Shown: one piece after another, positions 9,230 through 17,681 of the stretch
How positions within the stretch are numbered: the stretch's first letter is position 1
How the letters are laid out: the number at the start of each line of letters is the position of its first letter
Source: Cupriavidus pauculus
GTDB lineage: Bacteria > Pseudomonadota > Gammaproteobacteria > Burkholderiales > Burkholderiaceae
Direction of reading: 5' to 3'
NCBI RefSeq assembly: GCF_003854935.1
Contig: NZ_CP033969.1
Coordinates: forward strand, 1,674,001 to 1,738,000
DNA length: 64,000 bases
Made by a program: the position numbers and the translations under genes
The notes under the pieces: model-generated
What the model saw: the letters and a program-made list of their open reading frames with translations, nothing else
Database searches by the model: none
What the model was told of the DNA's origin: nothing

Positions 9230-9258
9230 CAAATGAAAACACCCGCCGGGGCGGGTGT
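9230..9258 (-). terminator. nusB: Rho-independent terminator after nusB
   Basis: On the minus strand ACACCCGCC (9258-9250) pairs with GGCGGGTGT (9247-9239) and is followed by TTTTCATTTG. It separates the riboflavin/nusB transcript from the aminotransferase gene, whose ATG lies about 30 bp beyond. Confidence 0.85.
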
Positions 9259-9374
9259 CATGCCGGCCAACGGGCGTCAACAGGCATCATCGGATGCCAT
9301 CGGCCGGAAGGCAACAACTATCGGGACGGCAACCTGGCGGCCGGGCGATGCCCGGACAGGCGCCAGGACGATGC

Positions 9375-9890
9375 TCAGCGCCGCGCCGCCACCTCGGCCG
9401 CGCGCACCTGGGCGGCAAGCTTGTCCAGCACGCCGTTCACGTACTTGTAGCCCTCGACGCCGCCAAAGGTCTTGGTCAGCTCCACGGCCTCGTTGATGAC
9501 GACCTTGTACGGGATGTCCAGGCAATGCACGAGTTCGTAGCTGCCCACCAGCAGCGCGGCGCGCTCCACCGGCGACAGTTCGTCGACCGTACGGTCCAGG
9601 AACGGTTCGAACGCGGCGGTCAGGCGCGATTCCTCGCGCACGGCGCCGCCCAGCAGCGCATCGAAATGCTCGCGGTCGGCCTTGTTGAAGCCTTGCGCGT
9701 CATGCAGGTGGGCCTGAATCGCACCAATATCGTTGCGATTCAGCAGCCACTGGTACAGGCCCTGCAGGGCCAGTTCCCGGGACCGGCGGCGCGCGCTCTT
9801 GGGCGGGGCCTTCGGTTCGGTGCGGGGCTTCGCGCCGGCCGGCTTGGCGCCAACGTCGTTCGCGTCGCCGTTGTCGGGCGCATTACTCAT
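9375..9890 (-). CDS. nusB: Transcription antitermination factor NusB
   Basis: A 171-residue all-helical RNA-binding protein that, with NusE, recognises boxA in rRNA leaders. An N-terminal Pro/Ala/Lys-rich extension of about 35 residues precedes the fold. Family hallmarks are [65 protein letters not shown] and [11 protein letters not shown]. The gene overlaps the end of ribH: the nusB ATG at 9890 lies upstream of the ribH stop at 9885-9883, so translational coupling is likely. Another ATG directly upstream (9893) would add one Met. A terminator follows at 9230-9258. Confidence 0.95.
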   Translation of the reverse strand: MSNAPDNGDANDVGAKPAGAKPRTEPKAPPKSARRRSRELALQGLYQWLLNRNDIGAIQAHLHDAQGFNKADREHFDALLGGAVREESRLTAAFEPFLDRTVDELSPVERAALLVGSYELVHCLDIPYKVVINEAVELTKTFGGVEGYKYVNGVLDKLAAQVRAAEVAARR

Positions 9891-10392
9891 CATCTTCCTC
9901 GTCGTCTTCGTCGTCGCCATCGTTCTCGCGCAGCGAATCCAGGGCCACCACCAGGTTGGCCATTTCCACGGCGGTCCGGGCGCAGTCGCGGCCTTTCTCG
10001 CGGGTGCGGGCATGGGCCTGCGCGTCGGTGTCGACAGTCAGGATGCCGTTGGCGATGGGCACGTTGAAATCCAGCCCCACGCGCGTGATGCCGGCGCCCG
10101 ATTCGTTCGAGACCAGTTCGAAGTGGTAGGTCTCGCCGCGCACCACGGCGCCCAGCGCGATCAGCGCGTCGAACTGGCCGCTCTCGGCCATCTTCTGCAG
10201 GGCCAGCGGCACTTCCAGCGCGCCCGGCACGGTCACCAGCAGCGTGTCCTCGCCTTCGACGCCCAGCTTTTCCAGCTCGGCCGTGCAGGCTTCGCGCAGT
10301 TCGTCGCAGACGGGCTCGTTGAAGCGCGCCTGCACGATACCGATGCGCAGGCCTTCACCGTCGAGGTTGCTCTCGTAGAAGCCGTGATCCAT
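9883..10392 (-). CDS. ribH: 6,7-dimethyl-8-ribityllumazine synthase
   Basis: A 169-residue enzyme that condenses the RibD product with 3,4-dihydroxy-2-butanone 4-phosphate, the penultimate riboflavin step, usually as an icosahedral or decameric shell. Conserved blocks: [43 protein letters not shown] (catalytic His) and [12 protein letters not shown]. The start is set by spacing: GGAG at 10404-10401 is eight bases from this ATG but only two from the alternative ATG at 10398. The C terminus ends in a strongly acidic run ([12 protein letters not shown]) that overlaps the nusB start. It lies about 100 bp after ribBX in the same direction. Confidence 0.96.
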   Translation of the reverse strand: MDHGFYESNLDGEGLRIGIVQARFNEPVCDELREACTAELEKLGVEGEDTLLVTVPGALEVPLALQKMAESGQFDALIALGAVVRGETYHFELVSNESGAGITRVGLDFNVPIANGILTVDTDAQAHARTREKGRDCARTAVEMANLVVALDSLRENDGDDEDDEEDDE

Positions 10393-10496
10393 TGTCATTT
10401 CTCCGTTGTTGGGGTCAGGCACCGGCGGGTTGGGGCCGATGCCGCGTCATGCCGTGTGATGCCGTATGGCGGGCGGGACAGAGGCCGCCCGGCCGA

Positions 10497-11612
10497 TCAG
10501 TCGCAGGCCGGCTCGCCTTCCATGGGCTGGCAGCCGACGATTTCCAGGTCGTAGCCGGTCATGCTGGGCATCTTGCCCGGCGAGCCCAGCACCCGCATCT
10601 TGCCCACGCCCACATCGCGCAGGATCTGGGCGCCCACGCCGTAGGTGCGCAGGTCCGGCTTGCGGCGCGGACGTTCCTGCGGGGCGTCCAGCGCCGCGAA
10701 TTGTTCGAACAACTGCTCGGGGGCGTCGCCGCAGTTCAGCAGCACCACCACGCCGCGCTCGGCGCCGTGCAGCACTTCCAGCGCGGCCGGCACGCTCCAC
10801 GAATGGGTGGTGCGGCTGGCTTCGAGCAGGTCCAGCACCGACAGCGGCTCGTGCACGCGCACCAGCGTTTCCTGCTCGGGGTGCGGCTGGCCCTTCACGA
10901 AGGCCAGGTGCGCGCGGCCCGACGCCTTGTCGCGGTACATCACGCTGCGGAACTGGCCCCACGGCGTCTGCATGTCGCGCTCGCCCACGCGTTCGATGAT
11001 GCTCTCGGTGCGGCTGCGGTAGTGGATCAGGTCGGCAATCGTGCCGATCTTCAGATCGTGCTCGCGCGCGAACTCGACCAGGTCGGGCAGGCGCGCCATC
11101 GTGCCGTCGTCCTTCATGATCTCGCAGATCACGGCCGCCGGGGTCAGGCCGGCCAGCGCGCCCAGGTCGCAGCCGGCCTCGGTGTGGCCGGCGCGGATCA
11201 GCACGCCGCCGGGCTGGGCAGTCAGCGGGAAGATGTGGCCGGGCTGCACCAGGTCCGACGCCCTGGCGTCGCGCGCCACCGCCGCCTGCACCGTACGGGC
11301 GCGGTCGGCGGCCGAGATGCCGGTGGTCACGCCTTCGGCGGCCTCGATCGACACCGTGAAGTTCGTGCCATGCACCGTGCCGTTGCGCGACACCATGGGA
11401 TACAGCTCCAGCTGGCGGCAGCGTTCGGCGGTCAGCGTCAGGCAGATCAGGCCGCGGCCGTACTTGGCCATGAAGTTGATCGCCTCGGGCGTGACGAAAT
11501 CGGCCGCCAGCACCAGGTCGCCCTCGTTCTCGCGGTCTTCCTCGTCGACGAGGATGACCATGCGGCCGGCGCGGATGTCGGCGATGATGTCTTCAGTACG
11601 GGCGATTGTCAT
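10497..11612 (-). CDS. ribBX: 3,4-dihydroxy-2-butanone 4-phosphate synthase with degenerate GTP cyclohydrolase II domain (RibBX type)
   Basis: A 371-residue two-domain protein. Residues 1-200 are an intact DHBP synthase: the acidic metal-binding loop DEEDRENEGDLV, RNGTVHGTNFTVSIEA and GHIFPLTAQPGGVLIRAGHTEA are all present. Residues 210-371 align with GTP cyclohydrolase II but lack its zinc cysteines (the region after VRVHEPLS reads VLDLLEASRTTH) and the catalytic HYRQEGRNIGL loop. The second half should therefore not open GTP, which matches the RibBX variant described in Proteobacteria. A functional RibA must be encoded elsewhere. No FMN riboswitch was found upstream. The stop is about 100 bp before ribH. 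Confidence 0.92.
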   Translation of the reverse strand: MTIARTEDIIADIRAGRMVILVDEEDRENEGDLVLAADFVTPEAINFMAKYGRGLICLTLTAERCRQLELYPMVSRNGTVHGTNFTVSIEAAEGVTTGISAADRARTVQAAVARDARASDLVQPGHIFPLTAQPGGVLIRAGHTEAGCDLGALAGLTPAAVICEIMKDDGTMARLPDLVEFAREHDLKIGTIADLIHYRSRTESIIERVGERDMQTPWGQFRSVMYRDKASGRAHLAFVKGQPHPEQETLVRVHEPLSVLDLLEASRTTHSWSVPAALEVLHGAERGVVVLLNCGDAPEQLFEQFAALDAPQERPRRKPDLRTYGVGAQILRDVGVGKMRVLGSPGKMPSMTGYDLEIVGCQPMEGEPACD

Positions 11613-11878
11613 GGCTTGGGGCGGCGTTCAGTGGCAGGCGGGGATGCGGAATGCGAGCAATCAGGCGGGCAGGCCGGCGCGGATGCCGCGATACCGGCGA
11701 AATCAAGGCCGCTATTGTACGACATGCCGCCCCCCATCGCCCCGTTCGCAAGCCGTGCCGCCGGGCCCCGGGGGGCGGGTTGGCCCGGGTTGCGTCCAAG
11801 TGGATTCGGCGGCATATCGATAGGGTCGCGTCGCCGCACGCCAGCCATCGCCGGGACTGACCGGCCGGGAGTTTGCGC

Positions 11879-12919
11879 ATGAAGCCGCCATTGCAGGGCA
11901 TCCGCATCGTCGAATTCGAGGGCCTGGGGCCCGGACCGCTGGCCGGCCGGATGCTGGCCGACATGGGCGCCGAGGTGACAGTCGTGGCCCGGCCCCAGCG
12001 CGGCGCCGTGGCCAACCAGCTCGGCGGCGACAAGCCCAGCCCGCTGCGGCGCGGCAAGACCATCGTGTTGCTGGACCTCAAGCAGCCGGCCGACCACGCC
12101 GAGGCGATGCGCCTGGTGGCCGCCGCCGACGGCCTGATCGAAGGCAACCGGCCCGGCGTGATGGAGCGGCTGGGCCTTGGCCCGGCCGATTGCGCCGCCC
12201 GGAACCCTCGGCTGGCCTACGGCCGGATGACCGGCTGGGGCCAGGCCGGCCCGCTCGCACAGACCGCCGGGCACGATCTGAACTACGTGGCGCTGACCGG
12301 AATGTTGTCCCTGTCGGCCCGGCCCGGCCAGGCGCCGATCACCCCGCCGACGGTCCTGGGCGACGCCGGCGGCGCGCTGGGCTTGGCCTTCGGCATGGTC
12401 TGCGCGATGCTCGACGCCCGCGCCACCGGACGCGGGCGCGTGGTGGACGCGGCCATCGTCGACATGGTCGGCATGCTCGGCAGCATCGCGCTGTGGGTCC
12501 GCAACAATGGCCAGCTCGACGGCCCGGCGCCGAGCCCGTTCCACGCTTCGCCGTTCTACGATGTCTACGCCTGCGCCGACGGTGGCTTTGTCACCATCGG
12601 CGCGCTGGAACCCCAGTTCTACGCGCTGCTGCTGCAGAAGCTCGGCTTCGACGACGTCGACCCGGCCAGTCAGTACGACCACGCGGCCTGGCCGGCGCTG
12701 AAGCAGCGCTTTGCGGCCCGGTTCCTGAGCCAGCCGCGCGCCCACTGGGACAGCCTGCTCGGTGGCACGGACGTCTGCTACGCGCCAGTGCTCAGCATCG
12801 CCGAAGCCGCCCGGCATCCGCACAATGTGGCGCGCGGGCTGTTCGTCGAGCAGGCGGACGGTACGCTCGACACCCTCGGGGCGCCGCGGTTCTTGCCGTC
12901 CGGTCCGTCCGATGCCTGA
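11879..12919 (+). CDS. CaiB/BaiF family CoA-transferase (AMACR-like)
   Basis: A 346-residue family III CoA-transferase or alpha-methylacyl-CoA racemase-like enzyme. The N terminus LQGIRIVEFEGLGPGPLAGRML carries the family Rossmann-like CoA site. Further blocks are EGNRPGVMERLGLG, MTGWGQAGPLAQTAGHDLNYVALTGML (the His-Asp of GHDLNY and a later Glu act in racemases), VDAAIVDMVGML and HASPFYDVY. A racemase is favoured over a transferase because of GHDLNY and the compact length. GGGAG is seven bases before the ATG. It sits antiparallel inside the riboflavin cluster, and its TGA abuts the ribE stop with no intervening base. Confidence 0.88.
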   Translation: MKPPLQGIRIVEFEGLGPGPLAGRMLADMGAEVTVVARPQRGAVANQLGGDKPSPLRRGKTIVLLDLKQPADHAEAMRLVAAADGLIEGNRPGVMERLGLGPADCAARNPRLAYGRMTGWGQAGPLAQTAGHDLNYVALTGMLSLSARPGQAPITPPTVLGDAGGALGLAFGMVCAMLDARATGRGRVVDAAIVDMVGMLGSIALWVRNNGQLDGPAPSPFHASPFYDVYACADGGFVTIGALEPQFYALLLQKLGFDDVDPASQYDHAAWPALKQRFAARFLSQPRAHWDSLLGGTDVCYAPVLSIAEAARHPHNVARGLFVEQADGTLDTLGAPRFLPSGPSDA

Positions 12920-13546
12920 TCAGCGCTTGGCGTCGGCGTCCGCGGCTGACAGCATCCGTTCGACGTAGCGCGCGATCAGGTCGATCTCCAGGTTCACGCG
13001 CTTGCCGGCGGCCAGTTCGTTGAGCGTGGTCACTTCCACGGTATGCGGAATCAGGTTGATCGAGAACTCGCAGCCATCGGCCTCGTCGCTGACGCTGTTG
13101 ACGGTCAGCGACACGCCGTTGACCACCACCGACCCCTTGTACGCCAGGTAGCGACCCAGCTCGCGCGGGGCGCGGATGCGCAGTTCGTGCGATTCGCCGA
13201 CCGGGGCAAAGCGGACCACTTCGCCCAGCCCGTCGACGTGACCGGACACGAGGTGCCCGCCGAGACGGTCTGCCAGGCGTAGCGCTTTCTCCAGATTGAC
13301 GCGCCCGGGCTGGTCGAGCCCGACGGTCTTGTCCAGCGATTCGCGGGACACGTCCACGTCGAAGTGGCCAACCGCGAGCGTCACGACCGTCATGCAGGCG
13401 CCCTGGATGGCGATGCTGTCGCCGATGCCCACGTCGGACAGGTCCAGGTCGCCGGCGGCCACGCGCAGGCGGACGCCCGCATCGGCGTCGCCGAGCGGGG
13501 AAACGGATTCGATGCGGCCGACGGCCGCCACAATGCCTGTAAACAT
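12920..13546 (-). CDS. ribE: Riboflavin synthase alpha subunit
   Basis: A 208-residue enzyme that dismutates two lumazines to riboflavin. It shows the internal duplication of two barrel domains: the first starts MFTGIVAAVGRIES and holds GDSIAIQGACMTV; the second follows GHLVSGHVDGLGEV and contains KGSVVVNGVSLTVNSV. The repeat of G(D/S)S(I/V)..(I/N)G(A/V) confirms the duplication. The C-terminal NLEIDLIARYVERML helix drives trimerisation. It follows ribD by about 65 bp on the same strand and ends exactly where the convergent CoA-transferase ends. Confidence 0.96.
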   Translation of the reverse strand: MFTGIVAAVGRIESVSPLGDADAGVRLRVAAGDLDLSDVGIGDSIAIQGACMTVVTLAVGHFDVDVSRESLDKTVGLDQPGRVNLEKALRLADRLGGHLVSGHVDGLGEVVRFAPVGESHELRIRAPRELGRYLAYKGSVVVNGVSLTVNSVSDEADGCEFSINLIPHTVEVTTLNELAAGKRVNLEIDLIARYVERMLSAADADAKR

Positions 13547-13612
13547 GCTTGCCTTTGTCTGAATGCGTTGATGGCTTGGATTCGGGGCGCGATGCGGATC
13601 GCGCGGCCGGGG

Positions 13613-14734
13613 TCAGTCCATGCTGTCCTCGCGGCGGGCGATCAGGCGCAGGTCGTCGCCGATCTGCTGGATTTCGTGCCAGCGGAACGGCACCGCGTCG
13701 TCCAGGCGGGCCAGCGGCGGCAGGTTGAACATGCCCTGGGCATCGCCGAGCAGCCGCGGTGCGAGGTAGAGCAGCAGTTCGTCCGCACAACGCTCGCGAA
13801 TCAGCGAACCGTTGAGCTTGAACCCCGCCTCCACGTGCAGTTCGTTGATGCCGCGCTGGCCCAGGACTTCCAGCATGCGGCGCAGTTCGACCTTGCCGTG
13901 GCGGTTGGGCAGCACCACGACCTCGGCCCCGCGATCCTCCAGCGCGCGCTGGCGGGCGCGGTCTTCCACGGCGCAGAACACCAGCACGGGTTTGGCGAAC
14001 TCACCGGTATCGCGGTGCAGGATCTGGGCGTCCAGCGGCACTTCGAGCCGGGAGTCGACGAGCACACGCTGCGGCTGGCGCGGCGTGGGAATTGCCCGCA
14101 CGGTCAGCGCGGGGTTGTCGTCGCGGACCGTGCCGATGCCGGTCAGGATGGCGCAGGCGCGCGCGCGCCAGAAGTGCCCGTCGTCGCGCGCGGCCTGGCC
14201 CGTGATCCACTGGCTGGTGCCGTCGTGCAGCGCCGTGCCGCCGTCCAGCGATGCCGCCAGCTTGACGCGCACCCAGGGCAGGCCGCGCGTCATCCGCGAG
14301 ACAAAGCCGATATTGAGATCGCGCGCTTCCTTTTCCAGCAAGCCGCAGCGGACGTCGATGCCCGCGTCGCGCAGCCGCTGCAGGCCACGCCCGGACACGC
14401 TCGGATTCGGGTCCTCCATGGCCGCCACCACGCGCGCGATGCGGGCACGGACCAGCGCGTCGGCGCACGGCGGCGTGCGCCCGAAGTGGCTGCACGGCTC
14501 CAGCGTGACGTAGGCCGTCGCGCCGGCGGGGTCGTGGCCATGCGCGATGGCGTCCTTCATGGCCTGGATCTCGGCATGGTCCTGGCCGGCCGGCTGGGTG
14601 TAGCCCTGGCCGATGACCTGCCCATCCTTCATCAGGACACAGCCGACGCGCGGGTTGGGCGTGGTGGTGAACATGCCCCGCGCCGCGAGTGCGAGGGCCT
14701 GCTCCATGGCGGTGTGGTCGGAATCGGAGAACAT
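13613..14734 (-). CDS. ribD: Bifunctional riboflavin deaminase/reductase RibD
   Basis: A 373-residue fusion. Residues 1-150 are the zinc deaminase, with PNPRVGCVLMKDG, the catalytic HAE in GQDHAEIQAM, and the zinc pair PCSHFGRTPPCADAL. Residues 150-373 form the NADPH-dependent pyrimidine reductase, with VRVKLAASLDGGTA, SQWITG, ILTGIGTVRDDNP and the late ELHVEAGFKLNGSLI. It catalyses deamination then ribose reduction of the GTP cyclohydrolase product. The start MFSDSDHTAM was chosen because the upstream extension is not conserved in the family. It lies about 100 bp downstream of the fimT-like gene on the same strand, so it may share read-through transcription. Confidence 0.95.
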   Translation of the reverse strand: MFSDSDHTAMEQALALAARGMFTTTPNPRVGCVLMKDGQVIGQGYTQPAGQDHAEIQAMKDAIAHGHDPAGATAYVTLEPCSHFGRTPPCADALVRARIARVVAAMEDPNPSVSGRGLQRLRDAGIDVRCGLLEKEARDLNIGFVSRMTRGLPWVRVKLAASLDGGTALHDGTSQWITGQAARDDGHFWRARACAILTGIGTVRDDNPALTVRAIPTPRQPQRVLVDSRLEVPLDAQILHRDTGEFAKPVLVFCAVEDRARQRALEDRGAEVVVLPNRHGKVELRRMLEVLGQRGINELHVEAGFKLNGSLIRERCADELLLYLAPRLLGDAQGMFNLPPLARLDDAVPFRWHEIQQIGDDLRLIARREDSMD

Positions 14735-14837
14735 GGTGTGGCGAGTCGGGCCTGAAAGTGCGTCGGGTGAAACGGCGGGCAGGGGACAGCGTGGATGGTC
14801 ATGGGTCCGCGGCAATGCCGGTCGCGTCCGCTGGATC

Positions 14838-15383
14838 TCATTGGCAATCGGCATCGGCGCCGGGCCGGCAGATCCGGATGCGCCCCTGCGCGCCCAGCCG
14901 GACCTGGCGCTGCGCGTTGCCGCAGCGCACCTGGAATGTGGCCGCCAGAAAGCCGCCCCGCTCAGACCGTGAGTATCCCACAGGTGTCAAGCGCAGGCTT
15001 TGCCTGGCTGCAACGCCGCCGGGCGCCCGCAACGCAATGTGCAGGCATCGCTCGTGCAGCGGCACCACGAGGAATGGCGGGTCCGGCCCGGCCTCATCGC
15101 CGCCCGCCGCGCCGACCACGGCCAGTTGCCAGCCCCGGTCCAGCGTGTTGGCGCCGGCAATTGGCGCCAGGCTGACCTCCATGCGCCGGGCCGACGCGGT
15201 GGTCCGCGCCAGCGCCAGCGACGCCGCCAGCCGGTCCGCCGCATGGGATGCGTGGTGTTCGGCCAGGATCGCGCCGATCGATGGCCACGCCACGACGGCG
15301 AGCACCGCGGCCACCGCCAGGCATACGAGCAGTTCGATGACCGTCATGCCGCGAGGCCAAGGTTGCCTGTCAGCGCGCGCCAT
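14838..15383 (-). CDS. fimT: FimT/GspH-like type IV minor pilin, divergent copy
   Basis: A 181-residue pseudopilin. The prepilin peptidase site is RG|MTVIELLVCL near residue 12, with Glu5 conserved, followed by a hydrophobic helix (VCLAVAAVLAVVAWPSIGAIL) and the GspH/FimT globular domain, with RTTASARRMEVSL and RGWQLAV. It ends with a Cys-containing tail (RICRPGADADCQ). It is the last gene of the 14.8-19.6 kb minor-pilin operon, starting one base before the stop of the PilE-like gene. Its paralogue in the neighbouring operon lies at 19723-20280. FimT is a known DNA-binding minor pilin in competent species; whether this copy binds DNA cannot be told. Confidence 0.82.
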   Translation of the reverse strand: MARADRQPWPRGMTVIELLVCLAVAAVLAVVAWPSIGAILAEHHASHAADRLAASLALARTTASARRMEVSLAPIAGANTLDRGWQLAVVGAAGGDEAGPDPPFLVVPLHERCLHIALRAPGGVAARQSLRLTPVGYSRSERGGFLAATFQVRCGNAQRQVRLGAQGRIRICRPGADADCQ

Positions 15384-15384
15384 G

Positions 15385-15846
15385 TCAGCACCCCTCCGGC
15401 ATTGGCACTGCCGCATCGCCTGACGGGGGCAGTGAAAGCCACTCGCCCGTACTGCGAAGCACCAGCGTGCCGCAGCGCGGGTCGGGCTGCGTGGGCGCTG
15501 CGCGAACTTCGACGCAGCGCGACAGGTCCATGCCGGCGCAACTGGTCGCCGTCAGCCAGTGTCGCACCCGGGCCGGCGGCGGGGGGACTGGCCTCGGCCA
15601 CTCGCCAGCGGCGTGTGCGCCGCCGGGCGTGGCCGCGAATGACAGCGTCAGCAGCGCGTGGCGTTCGAGCGCCAGCATCGCGGACAGCAGCTCGGCCCGC
15701 GCCTGCATCCGCCAGCTCCGTTCGACGTGCCGCTGCCACGCCGGTACGGCCATCACCGTCAGGATGACGACGATGCACAGCACGATCAGCAACTCGATGA
15801 GGCTGAACCCGGGCCGGCGCGATGGGTTGGCACGTGGCACGGTCAT
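15385..15846 (-). CDS. pilE: PilE-like type IV minor pilin, divergent copy
   Basis: A 153-residue prepilin. The leader MTVPRANPSRRPG precedes the cleavage site and FSLIELLIVLCIVV, with Glu5 present. The globular part has four cysteines arranged as in PilE-type minor pilins: TSCAGMDLSRCVEV, then DPRCGTLVLRSTGEW, then a final PEGC. The DPxC..LVLRST motif is shared with the paralogue at 20286-20750 (DPTCDALVLRST). Its ATG overlaps the stop of the short PilY1 gene (ATGA), indicating coupled translation. Confidence 0.85.
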   Translation of the reverse strand: MTVPRANPSRRPGFSLIELLIVLCIVVILTVMAVPAWQRHVERSWRMQARAELLSAMLALERHALLTLSFAATPGGAHAAGEWPRPVPPPPARVRHWLTATSCAGMDLSRCVEVRAAPTQPDPRCGTLVLRSTGEWLSLPPSGDAAVPMPEGC

Positions 15847-17681
15847 GGCGAGGTCCGGATCAGTTCGCGCCAGCCCAGCCGTCCCCGGCGCCGATGCCAG
15901 CGCGCCTGCTGCAACGGCTCGGCGACATCGCCACGGACGTTCCATTGGTCGAGCGAGAAGGTGTCGCGCACCGACGTCCCCGGCGCGGTGGCCGGGCCCG
16001 TGGCCACTGGCGACACTACGCCGATCGGCACGCCAGTGCCACCGGACCACGGTAGCCCCGTGACCGCGTGGGCCGGCAAGCCATCGGTGCCGGCCACGAC
16101 GACCGATTCGCCGGTCCCGGCATCGACGAGATAGCTGCGCGCTTGCCCGTGTTCGTCCAGTGTCGTAAAGCCAAGGTGCACCGGCGTGGCGCTGGATAGC
16201 GTCTCGATGCGCTCGCCGGCGTGCGGCAGTGTCAGCGTCCAGCCGTCTCCACGTGAGGCGGCGTCGGACCGTTCCGAGCGCAGCACGACGCCGTCGCCGC
16301 TCGGCAGCGCCAGGATACGTGCGGGCGTGCCAGATGCCGCCGGGTTTGCGCCATCGGCCACCGCCGTCAACTCGCTGGACGTGCCATAGACGATGAGCGC
16401 GCCCTGGCCGGTCTGCACCACGACTGGCGCTTCCACGGCCTGCCCGGCTACGCCGCGCTGCCGGTAGAGGCACGTCGCCGCCGGCCCCGGCGCAGGGCCG
16501 CCCAGATCGTCGAGCGCAAAGCGCCAGAGCCGGCCTTGCCGATCCGTCGCATACGCCGCGCGGGCCACGCCGTTGGCTGCGGATTGCACGGTGACAGCCA
16601 GCAGTTCGGTCGCGTCGGTCGGCGCGCCGCAGCCGGATGCTGGCAGCGCCATGCGACGCACCGCATGCGTGCCCGACCAGCGCTGGGGCGTCCGGTCTAG
16701 CGGCAGCAGCGCAAGGCCGGCCCGTTGTCCCGCGTCCCGGTCCGAAGCGGCGAGCGCCACCGCCGCCCAGCGTCGTATTCCGTCCTGTTTCCACATCACC
16801 GCGCCAACGGGCCCGCTGCCTGACAACGGCAACGCCGGATTGCCGCCGGCTTCCCATAGCAGGCCGATCGGTGTGGCGGCGTCCGGCGTGGTGACGTCGA
16901 GCACAAACACGGTGCCCGGGTGCGCGGGCGTCGTCGTCCTGGCTGCGGGGATGGCGCACAGCAGCAGCGTCCGCCACACGCCCGAGACATCGGCATCGAT
17001 GCTCGACGGTCGCGGGCAGGGCGCGGCAGGCATGGCCCCGTCGGGGGCGGTGAAAGCGGCCGCTTCCGGCAGCATCGCCCGGGGCAGGAAGGCCGCGCGC
17101 TCGCGGCCCGTCACGGCGTCGAAGCCATGCAGCAAGCCGTCACGGGTGCCGAGCCAGACCATGGTCGAGCGTCGGTCATGGCGTTGGCGGAATTCCGCAT
17201 GGCCGGGCTGCATCGGCTGCCAGGACGGCGGCGCCACCACGTGGACGCGCGACCCCGCGGCGCTGCCCAGGCGCGTGTCGCGCCGCCTCAGTGTGCGGTC
17301 GCGCAGGTCGCCACGCAGCCACGCCAGCCGCGCCGCGCCCAGCCCGTCGGGCTCGATGCCGTCGAGCACGGCCTGCGTCTCGGTGTCGACGGCCGTCCAG
17401 TACAGCGGCGTCAGCCGGCTGCCGCCGAGATACACCCGCCTGGCGTGAATGTCCTGTCGGTCGAGCTGAGCGCCGGCTTCCCATTGCGTCAGCACCGCCT
17501 GCGAAGACAGGTTCGCCGTGCGGAACGCCAGCGCGTGCAGTTGGCCGGTCCAGGGATAGGTGCCGGCCGCAATCCGATAGCCGAGCGGCAACTGGCCGGG
17601 CATGGCGGCGGCGCTGTCGATGGCTCCGGCCGCCAGCGCGAGGCCAACAAGCAGACGCAAGAATCGACGGCAGACGTTCAT
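15843..17681 (-). CDS. pilY1: Short PilY1-like protein, beta-propeller region only
   Basis: A 612-residue exported protein with a signal peptide (LLVGLALAAGAIDSAAA). From about residue 170 it resembles the PilY1 C-terminal beta-propeller: TMVWLGTRDGLLHGFDAVTG parallels VVYVGANDGMLHGFNAETG in the 1292-residue paralogue, and FVLDVTTPDA and YATDRQGRLWRFAL also correspond. It lacks the long N-terminal von Willebrand-like half, so it is about half the usual PilY1 size. It still sits in the usual place between pilX and pilE, with four-base ATGA overlaps at both ends. A role as a minor or alternative pilus-tip adhesin is inferred. Confidence 0.8.
   Translation of the reverse strand: MNVCRRFLRLLVGLALAAGAIDSAAAMPGQLPLGYRIAAGTYPWTGQLHALAFRTANLSSQAVLTQWEAGAQLDRQDIHARRVYLGGSRLTPLYWTAVDTETQAVLDGIEPDGLGAARLAWLRGDLRDRTLRRRDTRLGSAAGSRVHVVAPPSWQPMQPGHAEFRQRHDRRSTMVWLGTRDGLLHGFDAVTGRERAAFLPRAMLPEAAAFTAPDGAMPAAPCPRPSSIDADVSGVWRTLLLCAIPAARTTTPAHPGTVFVLDVTTPDAATPIGLLWEAGGNPALPLSGSGPVGAVMWKQDGIRRWAAVALAASDRDAGQRAGLALLPLDRTPQRWSGTHAVRRMALPASGCGAPTDATELLAVTVQSAANGVARAAYATDRQGRLWRFALDDLGGPAPGPAATCLYRQRGVAGQAVEAPVVVQTGQGALIVYGTSSELTAVADGANPAASGTPARILALPSGDGVVLRSERSDAASRGDGWTLTLPHAGERIETLSSATPVHLGFTTLDEHGQARSYLVDAGTGESVVVAGTDGLPAHAVTGLPWSGGTGVPIGVVSPVATGPATAPGTSVRDTFSLDQWNVRGDVAEPLQQARWHRRRGRLGWRELIRTSP

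Noticed and set aside
11613-11878. FMN riboswitch upstream of ribBX
   Set aside because: Looked for the conserved AGGG and ACCGGCGGT-type core; nothing comparable is present here or upstream of ribD.
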